NCBI GenBank assembly: GCA_963732875.1
Contig: CAVTBD010000002.1
Span: 372,001 to 436,000 of the forward strand
DNA from: WHSO01 sp963732875
GTDB taxonomy: Bacteria; Pseudomonadota; Alphaproteobacteria; SMXQ01
Direction: 5' to 3'
DNA: 64,000 nucleotides
Positions 24,039-32,092 of the stretch are shown here, piece by piece (position 1 is the first letter of the stretch; the number at the start of each line of letters is the position of its first letter). Under the pieces are notes generated by a model, which was not told the DNA's origin, ran no database searches, and saw only the letters and a program-made list of their open reading frames with translations. The translations under genes were made by a program, and so were the position numbers.

Positions 24039-25580
24039 ATGCGGAAGGGTGAAGCGACGTCGGCCGTGCCATCGGGACTGACAGGTTACGCACGACCGTA
24101 TCTCTGGGCCATCGCCGCGGTGGCCGTGGCCAGCATCGTTGCCGCCGCCGTCGAGAAAATTCTTCCGCTTCCCAATATTTCCCTGGTGTTCCTGTCCGCG
24201 GTGCTGCTGGTCGCCATCCGCTTCGGAACCGCACCGGCCCTGCTTGCGGCCGTCGTCGGGCTCGGCGCGTACAATTTCTTCTTCACCGAACCCTACTTCA
24301 CCTTCAACGTCGCCTATCGCAACGATGTGCTGACGCTGCTGTTCTTCGTTCTCGTCGCCGTTCTCACGGGTAACCTTGCCGGCCGCGCCCGCAGCCAGTT
24401 CGAGGCCTTGCGCCAGAGCACGGCCATGACCGACAATCTCTACGATTTCAGCCGCAAGGTATCCGAAGCTTTGAGCCTCGACGATGTCAGGACGGCTATC
24501 GTGGATCATGTTGCTGGGACCTTCGGGGCAGAGGTCATCCTGGACCTCGAGTCCGATGAAGAGGGAAACGCCGCAGTCTATCCGCCCTCCGGCATCACCA
24601 GCGCACGGGACGAGTGCGGCGCCATTCCCCAGGAACTCGTGGTCACACGAGCCACCGACAGTGGCACGCGTATTCTCGCGCCTCTCTGGAGCAGCGGTAC
24701 GGCTCTCGGCGCCATTGCCGTTGTCCTGCCGCCGGGACATCCCGCGTTGACGCCGGATCAGGCGCGGCTCCTCCAGGCGCTGGCCGACCGAGCGGCCGTT
24801 GCCATCGCCCATGCCCGGCTCGCGACGAATCTGGAACGCGCCCGGGTGCTGGCCGAAAGCGAGAGCCTGCGTTCGGCGCTGCTGTCGTCCGTGTCCCACG
24901 ATCTCCGCACGCCGCTGGTCTCCATCATCGGGGCGGCGGCCACGCTGTCTTCCGTCTGGGACTTCCTCTCGGCCAGCGACCGGCACGAACTGACCGGAAC
25001 GATCCTCAAGGAATCGCAGCGCCTCAACCGTCTCGTCCAGAACCTGCTCGACATGACGCGGCTCAGTCATGGACGTCTGGCGCCGAGGTTCGATTGGGTC
25101 GACCTGCGCGAGGTCGTTGGGCGGGCCGTTTTCGGCCTGCGCGAGACGCTGAAGGCCCACGTCGCGCGGGTCTTGATCGCGGAACAGGTGCCGCTTCTGT
25201 ATCTCGACCCCGTCCTGATGGAGCAGGTATTCGTGAATCTGCTCGATAACGCCGCGAAACATGCGCCTGCGGGCTCGGAAATTTGCATCGAAGTGAAAGA
25301 GGATGGACAGTCGATCGAGATACGGGTCGAGGACGAGGGGCCCGGTATCGCACCGGCGGACCGCGAGGCGGTATTCGAAATGTTTACCCGCATCCGTGCC
25401 ACCGACAGCCGTTCGGACGGTGCCGGCTTGGGCCTTGCCATCTGCAAGGGCTTCGTTGCGGCCTTCGGCGGCACCATTTTCGCCGCCACAGGACGGACCG
25501 GGCAGGGTACCGCGATCGTGATCCGGCTGCCGGTACGTCCTCTGCCGGAGGACATGCAGGAGGACAGCGATGCCGCCTGA
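24039..25580 (+). CDS. KdpD-like sensor histidine kinase lacking the KdpD/UspA N-terminal domains, 513 aa
   Basis: Membrane histidine kinase. Residues about 20-115 are the four-helix DUF4118 membrane unit of KdpD (YNFFFTEPYFTFNVAYRNDV motif), then a GAF-like region (about 135-260), the phosphoacceptor box SSVSHDLRTPLVSIIG with His287, and the ATPase with NLLDNAAKHAP, VEDEGPGIAPADREAV and GAGLGLAICKGFVAAFGG. Classical KdpD is about 890 residues, with an N-terminal KdpD domain and UspA domain; both are absent here. The start at 24039 is supported by the membrane topology; a longer frame overlaps trkH and is a shadow. It overlaps the regulator gene by 11 bases, so both are coupled. It probably senses K+ or osmotic state and acts near trkH. 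Confidence 0.9.
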   Translation: MRKGEATSAVPSGLTGYARPYLWAIAAVAVASIVAAAVEKILPLPNISLVFLSAVLLVAIRFGTAPALLAAVVGLGAYNFFFTEPYFTFNVAYRNDVLTLLFFVLVAVLTGNLAGRARSQFEALRQSTAMTDNLYDFSRKVSEALSLDDVRTAIVDHVAGTFGAEVILDLESDEEGNAAVYPPSGITSARDECGAIPQELVVTRATDSGTRILAPLWSSGTALGAIAVVLPPGHPALTPDQARLLQALADRAAVAIAHARLATNLERARVLAESESLRSALLSSVSHDLRTPLVSIIGAAATLSSVWDFLSASDRHELTGTILKESQRLNRLVQNLLDMTRLSHGRLAPRFDWVDLREVVGRAVFGLRETLKAHVARVLIAEQVPLLYLDPVLMEQVFVNLLDNAAKHAPAGSEICIEVKEDGQSIEIRVEDEGPGIAPADREAVFEMFTRIRATDSRSDGAGLGLAICKGFVAAFGGTIFAATGRTGQGTAIVIRLPVRPLPEDMQEDSDAA

Positions 25581-26268
25581 GGCGGGAATCCTGGTGGTGG
25601 ACGACGAGGTGGAAATCCGCCGCTTCCTCCGCATCAGCCTGGCCGCGCACGGCTACGACGTGATGGAAGCCGCCCGGGGCGAGACCGCGCTCGCCGCAGC
25701 CGCGAGCGGGCATCCCGAGCTTGTTATCCTCGACCTTGGCCTTCCCGACATGGACGGCGTGGAGGTGATCCGCCGATTGCGGGCATGGTCGAACATGCCG
25801 ATCCTCGTGCTCTCGGTGCGGGCCGAGGAGGAACGCAAGGTCGCGGCTTTGGAGGCCGGGGCCAACGACTACGTCACCAAGCCGTTCGGGATCGCCGAAC
25901 TGCTCGCGCGCGTGCGCGTGCTGTTGCGCGGCCGTGGCGCCCAAGGGAAGAGCCAGGATGAGCCCGTCTACACGGACCGCGGATTGACGGTCAATTTTGC
26001 CAGCCGCCTGGTGTTCGTCGACGGCAGGGAAATCCATCTGACCCGCAAGGAGTTCGACCTGCTGCGGCTGCTCGTGCGGCAAGCGGGGAACATGCTGACC
26101 CACGAGATGCTGCTGCGCGAAGTATGGGGGCCGCCCCATACCACGGAGACCCATTACCTCCGCATCCACATCGGCCACCTGCGCCAGAAGCTCGGCGACG
26201 ACCCCAGCGCGCCCCGGTTCATCTGGACCGAGCCGGGCGTCGGCTATCGGCTGATCACGGAAGGATGA
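25570..26268 (+). CDS. kdpE: KdpE-like OmpR-family response regulator, 232 aa
   Basis: Cytoplasmic DNA-binding response regulator, partner of the kinase upstream. The receiver (residues 1-120) has the acidic pair VVDDEVE, the phosphorylated Asp55 in VILDLGLPDMDGVEV, and Lys in NDYVTKPFGIAELLARV. The winged-helix domain (about 135-232) has LTRKEFDLLRLLVRQAGNML and THYLRIHIGHLRQKLGDDPS. KdpE normally controls kdpFABC; none is present here, so the likely target is trkH or unlinked genes. The start overlaps the kinase's last codons. The residue pattern and length are typical of intact KdpE. Confidence 0.92.
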   Translation: MPPEAGILVVDDEVEIRRFLRISLAAHGYDVMEAARGETALAAAASGHPELVILDLGLPDMDGVEVIRRLRAWSNMPILVLSVRAEEERKVAALEAGANDYVTKPFGIAELLARVRVLLRGRGAQGKSQDEPVYTDRGLTVNFASRLVFVDGREIHLTRKEFDLLRLLVRQAGNMLTHEMLLREVWGPPHTTETHYLRIHIGHLRQKLGDDPSAPRFIWTEPGVGYRLITEG

Positions 26269-26367
26269 AATCCTCCCGGGCGGCGCAAATCCCTGGTTGT
26301 CGGGCTGGCGGCCTTGTGAAACAATTTCGATACGCCAGAAAAACAAACAGGAATTGGGAGGCGTATC

Positions 26368-27435
26368 ATGAGTTATTCCAAGGCATTGTCGTTTGTCGCG
26401 CCCGCGGCTGTCGCGGGTTTCACCATTGCATGCGCGTTTTCGGCTTCGGCGCAGGACGCCGCGGCCTTCTACAAGGGTAAGAGCCTGAAGCTCATCATCG
26501 CTTCGGGCGCGGGGGGCGGCTACGACGGCTACGCGCGCCTCCTGGGCCGCCACATCAACGACCATATTCCGGGCCATCCCCATATCGTCGCCCAGAACAT
26601 GCCGGGCGCCTCGGGCATCAAGGCGACCAACTGGCTCTACAATGTCGCGCCCAAGGATGGATCCGTGCTGGGCTCCACCTACAACAACCTTCTCATCGAA
26701 CCCCTGCTCGGCGACAAGGCCACGAAGTTCGATCCACGCAAGTTCGAGTGGATCGGCGGCATATCCACGCAATACACCACCTGCGCGGTCTGGCACACGT
26801 CCTCGATCCATTCGCTCAAGGACGTTGAGAAGCGCATGGTGCGGGTTTCGACCACGGGCATGACGGGAAACTCGGCGCGGCTGCCGATGATGCTCAACAA
26901 GCTGTTCGGCACGAAGTTTAAGGTGATCGCCGGCTACTCCACGACGGGCATGCGGCTCGCCCTGGAGCGCGGCGAAGCGGAAGGCATCTGCGGATTCTCC
27001 TACGACACCTTCTCCGCCTCCAATCCGGAGTGGATCAAGGACCACAAGATCCGCTTCTACCTCCAGACCGGCATGGAGCCGATCAAGGAGCTCCCCGGCG
27101 TGCCGTCCATGCTCGACGGGGTGACGAACCCGATCGATCGGGCGGCCCTCGAGGTGCTGAGCACGAAGGACCAGTACGGCCGCCCCCATGTATATCCGCC
27201 GGGCGTGCCGAAATATCTGGTGACGGCGATGCGTGGGGCCTTTGACGCCACCATGAAGGATCCGAAGTTCCTGGCCGACGCGAAACGCATGCGCGTCTCG
27301 GTCGATCCGACCACGGGCGAGGCGATGGAGAAGGCGATCCGGAAGGCCTACGCGCAGCCGAAAGAGGTGATCGCGCGCCTGGTCGAGCTCTGGCCGCCCG
27401 CACTGAAGAAGAAGAAAAAGAAGAAGAAAAAGTAG
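26368..27435 (+). CDS. TctC/Bug-like receptor ending in nine lysines, 355 aa
   Basis: Periplasmic binding protein. Signal peptide about residues 1-28 (VAPAAVAGFTIACAFSASAQ), then DAAAFYKGKSLKLIIASGAG, NMPGASGIKATNWLYNVAPK, FDPRKFEWIGG, ALERGEAEGICGFSY and KDQYGRPHVYPPGVPKY. After VELWPPAL the chain ends in nine lysines written in AAG/AAA codons at 27406-27432. It is closest in style to the receptors at 10064 and 11126, but lies 14 kb away on the other side of the trk/kdp genes. GGGAGG precedes the ATG. A clear terminator follows. Ligand unknown. Confidence 0.88.
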   Translation: MSYSKALSFVAPAAVAGFTIACAFSASAQDAAAFYKGKSLKLIIASGAGGGYDGYARLLGRHINDHIPGHPHIVAQNMPGASGIKATNWLYNVAPKDGSVLGSTYNNLLIEPLLGDKATKFDPRKFEWIGGISTQYTTCAVWHTSSIHSLKDVEKRMVRVSTTGMTGNSARLPMMLNKLFGTKFKVIAGYSTTGMRLALERGEAEGICGFSYDTFSASNPEWIKDHKIRFYLQTGMEPIKELPGVPSMLDGVTNPIDRAALEVLSTKDQYGRPHVYPPGVPKYLVTAMRGAFDATMKDPKFLADAKRMRVSVDPTTGEAMEKAIRKAYAQPKEVIARLVELWPPALKKKKKKKKK

Positions 27436-27458
27436 CACTGACGACGTTCATACCGACG

Positions 27459-27483
27459 GGGGGCGCCATTTGGCGCCCCCTTT
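27459..27483 (+). terminator. Terminator after the K9-tailed receptor
   Basis: GGGGGCGCC at 27459-27467 pairs perfectly with GGCGCCCCC at 27472-27480 around ATTT, then TTT. It lies between this receptor and the convergent cupin gene. Confidence 0.75.
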
Positions 27484-27519
27484 GCGTATGGCCCCGGCGC
27501 GTTTCGGGAGTCGCGGAAC

Positions 27520-28116
27520 CTACAAATCCATCGGCGGCTGGTAACCCTCGCCGCCGGGGGCGGGGGTCGGCGGCGGGTAGTCCACCACCTTCTGGAACAG
27601 CATGTGCATGAACAGGAACAGCGGCTTCGCTTTCATCACGAGCGCGAGCTGGTGGTCGTCGCCGAGGTTGATGTGCTGGTGCACGCAGCCGTTCTGCACG
27701 ATGCAGGCGTCGCCCGCCTGATATTCGTGGCTCTCGCGGTCGTGCACGTCGCGCCCGTAGCCGGTCAGGATGTAGAGCACCGCCGAGTTCATGTGGCCGT
27801 GCTTCTGGCTGATGGCATGGGGGGCGAGCACGTTGATGTGGCACTCGATCGATTGCGCGATCTGGACCGAGCCCGGGTTGATCGCGGCCTTGGCCCAGAA
27901 CTGCGGGCCGCCCTTCCACGGGAACGCCGTGCCGGGATAGACGCGCGGCTGGTCGTAGAGGCTCTTGTAGACCTCGCCGTAGGTGCCTTCGAGCGCGCGC
28001 ACGAAAGTGCGCTTCTTCTGCCAGAAGGTCCAGACGACCTCGCCCCCCTCTTTTTGTGAGGCAGGTCCCTGGTTGTGGCCCGGGCCCGCCGCGGGGGCGG
28101 TCTCGCCTTCGCTCAT
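27520..28116 (-). CDS. Cupin protein, paralogue 2, 198 aa
   Basis: Member of the local cupin family (see 20638 and 28130). Cupin motifs are QKHGHMNSAVLYILTGYG and EYQAGDACIVQNGCVHQHIN. The hydrophobic KPLFLFMHMLFQKVVDYPPP end is kept. The N-terminal half carries the shared FWQKKRTFVRALEGTYGEVY. Its start is weakly supported (no obvious ribosome site), but the MSEGETAP start matches the neighbour's MSEEKI, and it follows the paralogue at 28130 by 13 bases, so it is the second gene of a leftward pair that arose by tandem duplication. The function is unknown; substrate-binding dioxygenase-like cupins are the nearest idea. Confidence 0.88.
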   Translation of the reverse strand: MSEGETAPAAGPGHNQGPASQKEGGEVVWTFWQKKRTFVRALEGTYGEVYKSLYDQPRVYPGTAFPWKGGPQFWAKAAINPGSVQIAQSIECHINVLAPHAISQKHGHMNSAVLYILTGYGRDVHDRESHEYQAGDACIVQNGCVHQHINLGDDHQLALVMKAKPLFLFMHMLFQKVVDYPPPTPAPGGEGYQPPMDL

Positions 28117-28129
28117 TGCAAGGCGGGCG

Positions 28130-28732
28130 TCAGAGGTGCTCCGGGGGCACGTAGTTCTCGCCGCCGGGCGAGGGCACCTTGGGCGGGTATTCCACCATCT
28201 TCTGGAACAGCATGTGCATGAACAGGAACAGCGGCTTCGCCTTCATCACGATCACCGCCATCTCGTCGTCGCCGTCGTTGAGGTGCTGGTGGACGCAGCC
28301 GTTCTCGACGATGCAGGCGTCGCCGGCTTCGTAAGGATACGAGATGCCGTCGTGGACGTCGTGGCCGGTGCCGTGGAGGATGTAGAACACCGCCGAGTTC
28401 ATGTGGCCGTGCTTCTGGCCGTAGCCGTGGGGCGAGAACACGTTGAGGTGGCACTCGATCGACTGGGCGACCTCGACCGCCTGCGGGTTGATCGGCGTCT
28501 TGCCGTACATCTGCGGGCCGCCCTTCCACTTCCAGTTGGAGTGGGGGATCACGCGCGGCTGGGCGTAGAGGCTCTTGTAAACCTCGCCGTAGGTGCCCTC
28601 GAGGGCGCGGACGAAGGTGCGCTTCTTCTGCCAGCGCACCCAGACCATCTCCTTGCCCTCGTTGTGGCCGGGCTCGCCCGGCTTGACGTAGGTTTCGGTT
28701 TCTTCGGACGAAACGATTTTTTCCTCGGACAT
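28130..28732 (-). CDS. Cupin protein, paralogue 3, 200 aa
   Basis: First gene of the tandem cupin pair. Core motifs are GQKHGHMNSAVFYILHGTG (first cupin motif) and YEAGDACIVENGCVHQHLN (second motif), with the CNRRKTFV-like N-terminal region RWQKKRTFVRALEGTYGEVY. The extra hydrophobic FLFMHMLFQKMVEYPP end suggests a lid or membrane-near segment, though no signal peptide is seen. A GGGGAA site is 4-5 bases before the ATG. A TGCTATCTTG element lies about 40-50 bases upstream on the same strand and may be its -10. All three local copies have Ala where the classical first motif often has Glu. Confidence 0.88.
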   Translation of the reverse strand: MSEEKIVSSEETETYVKPGEPGHNEGKEMVWVRWQKKRTFVRALEGTYGEVYKSLYAQPRVIPHSNWKWKGGPQMYGKTPINPQAVEVAQSIECHLNVFSPHGYGQKHGHMNSAVFYILHGTGHDVHDGISYPYEAGDACIVENGCVHQHLNDGDDEMAVIVMKAKPLFLFMHMLFQKMVEYPPKVPSPGGENYVPPEHL

Positions 28733-28770
28733 GTTTCCCCGCGCGGTTCTTGGATGATTGCGTTGAGCGC

Positions 28771-28782
28771 CAAGATAGCACA
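28771..28782 (-). promoter_or_regulatory. TGCTATCTTG, candidate -10 for the cupin pair
   Basis: Read leftward, GTGCTATCTTGG resembles the TGCTAG motif at 15143, 18115 and 21413. It is about 40 bases before the start of the cupin at 28732, a normal promoter distance. Confidence 0.4.
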
Positions 28783-28883
28783 GCCGGGCGCCGGGGCAAA
28801 TTCCGCGTTTCCCAAGGGGTTAGGGGGTTTTCGTCACGCAAATGTGTGTTGGAGGGCGCCCGCGTCGCCGCTACAACGGGGCC

Positions 28884-29840
28884 ATGACGCCGCCCGATGC
28901 CGATACCCGCGCCGCCCGCGCCAGGTTCTCCGATCCCGACGTGACCGCCAAGGGCGAGCCGCGGGCACGGGTCGGGCTCACGCGCCTGCGCACGCTGTGG
29001 GTCAATACCGGCACGCTGTGCAACCTGACCTGCGCCAACTGCTATATCGAATCGAGTCCCCGCAACGACCGGCTCGCCTATTTCACCCTGACCGACCTGC
29101 GCCGCTACCTCGACGAGATCGACGAGAACGAACTCGGCACCGAGGAGGTCGGCTTCACCGGCGGCGAGCCGTTCATGAATCCGGAGTTCGTCGCCATGCT
29201 CGACGAGACGCTCGCGCGCGGCTTCCGGGCGCTGGTGCTGACCAACGCCATGAAGCCCATGGCGCACTGCCGCGACGATCTCCTGCGCCTCAAGCTGCGC
29301 CACGGCGACCGCCTCAGGATCCGGGTTTCGCTCGACCATTTCGACCCGGCCCGCCACGACGAGGAGCGCGGCCCGGGCACCTTCGCGATCACCCTTGCCG
29401 GGCTCAGGTGGCTCGCCGATAACGGCTTCTCGCCCCGGGTCGCGGGCCGTACCCGATGGGGCGGGTCCGACCAAGAACTGCGCGCCGGCTTCGCCGCGCT
29501 GTTCGCGCGCGCGGGCATCGCGCTGGACTGCGACGATCCCGACGCCCTGGTGCTGTTCCCGGAGATGGACGAGGGCGCCGACGTGCCCGAGATCACCACC
29601 GCCTGCTGGGGCCTCCTGGGCGTGCAACCTGACGACATGATGTGCGCAAGTTCGCGCATGGTGGTGCGGCGGCGTGACGCCGAGATGCCCGTCGTGCTGG
29701 CCTGCACCCTGATCGCCTACGACCCCCGATTCGAGCTCGGGAACACGCTCATCGACGCCGACCGGGAGGTCGCCCTCAACCATCCCCATTGCGCGCGCTT
29801 CTGCGTGCTGGGCGGGGGCGCCTGCTCGCGCGGCGCGTGA
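28884..29840 (+). CDS. Radical SAM protein of unknown reaction, 318 aa
   Basis: Radical S-adenosylmethionine enzyme. The cluster-binding motif is NTGTLCNLTCANCYIESSPR (Cys-x3-Cys-x2-Cys, about residues 47-54), followed by the SAM-binding GFTGGEPFMNPEFVAMLDET and a family-type barrel (RIRVSLDHFDPARHDEERG). The C-terminal third adds Cys in TTACWGLLG, DDMMCASSR, VLACTLIAYDP and HPHCARFCVLGGGACSRG, a SPASM/twitch-like arrangement that may bind an extra Fe-S cluster. The ATG at 28884 is chosen because the longer frame adds a basic Cys/Arg tail with no ribosome site. No precursor peptide gene is evident beside it, and it lies opposite the cupin pair. Confidence 0.83.
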   Translation: MTPPDADTRAARARFSDPDVTAKGEPRARVGLTRLRTLWVNTGTLCNLTCANCYIESSPRNDRLAYFTLTDLRRYLDEIDENELGTEEVGFTGGEPFMNPEFVAMLDETLARGFRALVLTNAMKPMAHCRDDLLRLKLRHGDRLRIRVSLDHFDPARHDEERGPGTFAITLAGLRWLADNGFSPRVAGRTRWGGSDQELRAGFAALFARAGIALDCDDPDALVLFPEMDEGADVPEITTACWGLLGVQPDDMMCASSRMVVRRRDAEMPVVLACTLIAYDPRFELGNTLIDADREVALNHPHCARFCVLGGGACSRGA

Positions 29841-29846
29841 GGTCCG

Positions 29847-30278
29847 CTATCGCTTCAGGTTCGGATGAGAGTCGTAGAAGCGCTCGATGCGGCGCTTGGC
29901 TTCGGCGACGTCGTTTGGCGCCAGGATCGGGGCGAGGCGGGTGAGCCCCGCCTTGGCCTGGGGCACGCCGCCCTTGTCGGCCAACGTGAACCATTTGTAG
30001 GCCTCGAGCGGATCGAGCGTCACACCCTCCCCGAACAGGTACATGCGCCCGAGATTGAAATAGGCGCTGGTGTTGCCCTCGTCTGCGAGACCCAGCCACA
30101 GGCGGAGGGCGGTGGCGTAGTCCTTGTTCTGGTAGGCGATGTCGGGCGCCGCGTAGCGGTCCGGAGCCTGGGCCTGCACGGCCGGCATCGCCCCGGTGGC
30201 ACCGGCAAGAACAAAGCACGCCGCGAGGATCAGGGGCCGGAATGGATAGCAGGGTTTTGAGGGAATACGTAAAATCAT
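29847..30278 (-). CDS. Exported Sel1/TPR-like repeat protein, 143 aa
   Basis: Secreted or periplasmic small repeat protein. The signal peptide spans residues 1-36 (LILAACFVLAGATGAMPAVQ, then AQA). It is followed by one and a half Sel1-like repeats: ALRLWLGLADEGNTSAYFNL and GVTLDPLEAYKWFTLADKGG, then a helical end (DVAEAKRRIERFYDSHPNLK). The short length suggests a two-repeat solenoid. The start at 30278 (ATG) is preferred since GAGG is 7 bases upstream; an alternative nine residues earlier lacks a site. Sel1-like repeats bind partner proteins, but no partner is implied. It is convergent with the radical SAM gene, with stops 6 bases apart. Confidence 0.78.
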   Translation of the reverse strand: MILRIPSKPCYPFRPLILAACFVLAGATGAMPAVQAQAPDRYAAPDIAYQNKDYATALRLWLGLADEGNTSAYFNLGRMYLFGEGVTLDPLEAYKWFTLADKGGVPQAKAGLTRLAPILAPNDVAEAKRRIERFYDSHPNLKR

Positions 30279-30465
30279 GATATTGCCTCTATTTTTACTG
30301 CGCAATAATATGCAGTATTTTAGATAAGTTTTACGCGCACTCGTTTCAAGTACTCGAAAAATTTGATTTAAATCTGTATTAAACGCACTCTTTAAATCCT
30401 TGCACCTTTTGCGTGCCGGCTAATAATGGCGGTCTGGAATAACGTCGCTTCCACGCGGAGGAGAC

Positions 30466-30957
30466 ATGCTGGACCAGGTAAAGTCCGGTACCGGGGCAAG
30501 GATTGCCACCGCCAAGTCCGCGCCCGGCCTGCCGGGCGGCGAGGCTGCGCGCGGCCGCCAGATCGCGGCGGCATCGGGTTCCAAGGGCACCGACCACGAG
30601 CAATCCCACACGCCGGAACAGCACGTCGGCGGCCATGGCGAGCCGGCCGAGCACAACGTCGTCGCGAAGGGCGAGGGCGAGGCCACTGCCGCGTCGGACG
30701 ATGGGTTCGGGCGGGCCTCGGACAAGGCCGTCAAAGGGGCGATCGCGAGCCTCCTGAGGGAGGCCGAAGCCCTGCGCGAGGGCGGCGGAACGGTCGAGCC
30801 GACCGGGATCATGCGGACCCGTGCCGCCAACCCCGAGTACTGGCCGCCCGCCCATGCGTCCCATGTCCAGGCCGCCGGCGCCTACAGCCTGCAGGTGAAC
30901 CTCAAGAAGCGCGACACCGTGCTGCGCCCCGGAGTCATCTACAGTGCCCGCTTCTGA
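30466..30957 (+). CDS. Hypothetical protein, His/Gly-rich middle, 163 aa
   Basis: No family recognised. There is a good ribosome site (GGAGGAGAC directly before the ATG), and third-position GC is as in its neighbours. The protein is hydrophilic: a Lys/Ala-rich start (KSGTGARIATAKSAPGLPGG), a His-rich stretch (TDHEQSHTPEQHVGGHGEP, residues about 42-60), a helix (KAVKGAIASLLREAEALREG), and a more ordered end (HASHVQAAGAYSLQVNLKKR). No signal peptide or membrane segment. It may bind a metal through the His cluster, but that is a guess. It is divergent from the Sel1-like gene and convergent with the ChaN gene, so it stands alone. Confidence 0.55.
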   Translation: MLDQVKSGTGARIATAKSAPGLPGGEAARGRQIAAASGSKGTDHEQSHTPEQHVGGHGEPAEHNVVAKGEGEATAASDDGFGRASDKAVKGAIASLLREAEALREGGGTVEPTGIMRTRAANPEYWPPAHASHVQAAGAYSLQVNLKKRDTVLRPGVIYSARF

Positions 30958-30976
30958 TTCAGAAACTGAATTAGAA
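30952..30976. terminator. AT-rich hairpin between convergent genes
   Basis: TTCTGATTCAG at 30952-30962 pairs with CTGAATTAGAA at 30966-30976 (one G-T pair) with loop AAA. It overlaps the stop of the upstream gene and sits before the convergent ChaN-like gene. A T run is not clear. Confidence 0.35.
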
Positions 30977-30996
30977 TAATCTATCTACTAACTGAT

Positions 30997-32001
30997 TTAT
31001 CTTGAAAATCTGGCACACGGGTCGTCGCGCACAACACGCGGGGTGAACCACACGTAGTCGAACGGCGGCGCCTTGGCGCCGTAGGGCGCGCCATAGGCTT
31101 GGGGCCGGGTTTCACCGGCCACCACCTCGACCGGCGCCAGCGTGACGATCCCCGCGGTGACGCCGCGCCGTGCCAGCTGGAACGGCACGCCGCGGTCCTT
31201 GCGTACGTGTCCGGAGCCGGCCACCAGCACCGCCGTCCCCTCCGGCGCCCGCGCGGCCGCCGCGAGCAGGCCGTCGGCCAGGGTGGCGTCGCGCGCCACC
31301 TGCACCTGGGCAAAGGGCCGGGCCTGGGACGGCTTGAGCTGGCCGCAATGGGCCTCCACCAGCTCCCGGGCGAGGGCATCCATCACCGCCGGGGTCACCG
31401 GCCGGTCGAGGGCGAGGGTCCGCACCCGTGCCGTTCCGAGGGCGCCGTAGCCGTCCTTGAGCACGGCGCGAAGCTGGTTGTGCGACAGGTTGGCCGCCAC
31501 GACCGGCATGCCGGCGCTCAGGAACGGCGCCACCACGGGCGCGTAATGGCGCCAGTCGGGCCAGCCCGAGCGCTGCCAGTCGAGCGTGGCACCCAGGCTC
31601 GCGCCGGCGTCCCCGGCATGGGCCTTGCGCCAGTCGTCGAGGGCCGCCTGCTGGTCGGCGCGCAGCATCTCGATGGCAAGACCCGGGCGGCGGTTGGCGG
31701 CGAACAGGGTCGCGACCGCCCACGCCTCGATGCGGTGATGGTCGGGATTGTCGTGGGTCTCGCCGAGGAGCACGTAACGTGCCGCGGAGAGTGCCTTGGC
31801 GAGCACGTCAGGTGTCACGAAGGTGCCGTCCCGGACGCGCCAGATGCGCCCCACCAGGGGGTGATCTGCCAGCAAGGTGCTGGTCCAGGGCGGCGGCGCG
31901 GTGGGGGACATGTCCGCGGAGATGGCTGTCGCGGGCGGCAAGGTTGCCGTGAAGGTAACGGCCAAAAGCAGGCACCGGATACGGCTCCATGCCCGTTTCA
32001 T
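30997..32001 (-). CDS. ChaN/Tiki-superfamily exported protein, 334 aa
   Basis: Member of the ChaN (DUF399) family of haem-binding or haem-regulated lipoproteins/exported proteins, with an EreA/ChaN-like fold. The family motif is RYVLLGETHDNPDHHRIEAW (Glu and His of the conserved pocket), then RPGLAIEMLRADQQAALDDW and AGMPVVAANLSHNQLRAVLK, with AVLVAGSGHVRKDRGVPFQL near the end. It has a signal peptide in residues about 1-30 (RCLLLAVTFTATLPPATAIS), without a lipobox. The start at 32001 gives a normal signal; an ATG at 32034 would add eleven residues. Neither has a clear ribosome site. No iron gene is adjacent. Role inferred from family only. Confidence 0.83.
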   Translation of the reverse strand: MKRAWSRIRCLLLAVTFTATLPPATAISADMSPTAPPPWTSTLLADHPLVGRIWRVRDGTFVTPDVLAKALSAARYVLLGETHDNPDHHRIEAWAVATLFAANRRPGLAIEMLRADQQAALDDWRKAHAGDAGASLGATLDWQRSGWPDWRHYAPVVAPFLSAGMPVVAANLSHNQLRAVLKDGYGALGTARVRTLALDRPVTPAVMDALARELVEAHCGQLKPSQARPFAQVQVARDATLADGLLAAAARAPEGTAVLVAGSGHVRKDRGVPFQLARRGVTAGIVTLAPVEVVAGETRPQAYGAPYGAKAPPFDYVWFTPRVVRDDPCARFSR

Positions 32002-32063
32002 GCCGAGAACATGCCGGTAGGGTTGCGTAAACATGGGGAATCCGGCCCGGTTGGCAGTCCCCT

Positions 32064-32074
32064 GAGCCTAGCAC
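32064..32074 (-). promoter_or_regulatory. GTGCTAGGCTC, candidate promoter element of ChaN gene
   Basis: Read leftward it matches the TGCTAG-type motif and lies 63-73 bases before the ChaN start. It also overlaps the gap upstream of the antiporter gene end, so the assignment is tentative. Confidence 0.3.
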
Positions 32075-32092
32075 GGCCTATCCAGGCGCAGC

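Noticed and set aside
22546..26268. A kdpFABC potassium ATPase operon
   Set aside because: Only the sensor-regulator pair is found; the K+ protein is TrkH, not KdpA.
25384..27438. 684-codon minus-strand frame opposite kdpE and the receptor
   Set aside because: Low-complexity shadow; the long Leu run at its start is just the reverse of the AAG/AAA lysine tract.
28884..30957. A radical SAM/RiPP cluster with the hypothetical at 30466 as precursor
   Set aside because: The hypothetical is 163 residues, far away and separated by a gene on the other strand; no leader-core pattern is visible.
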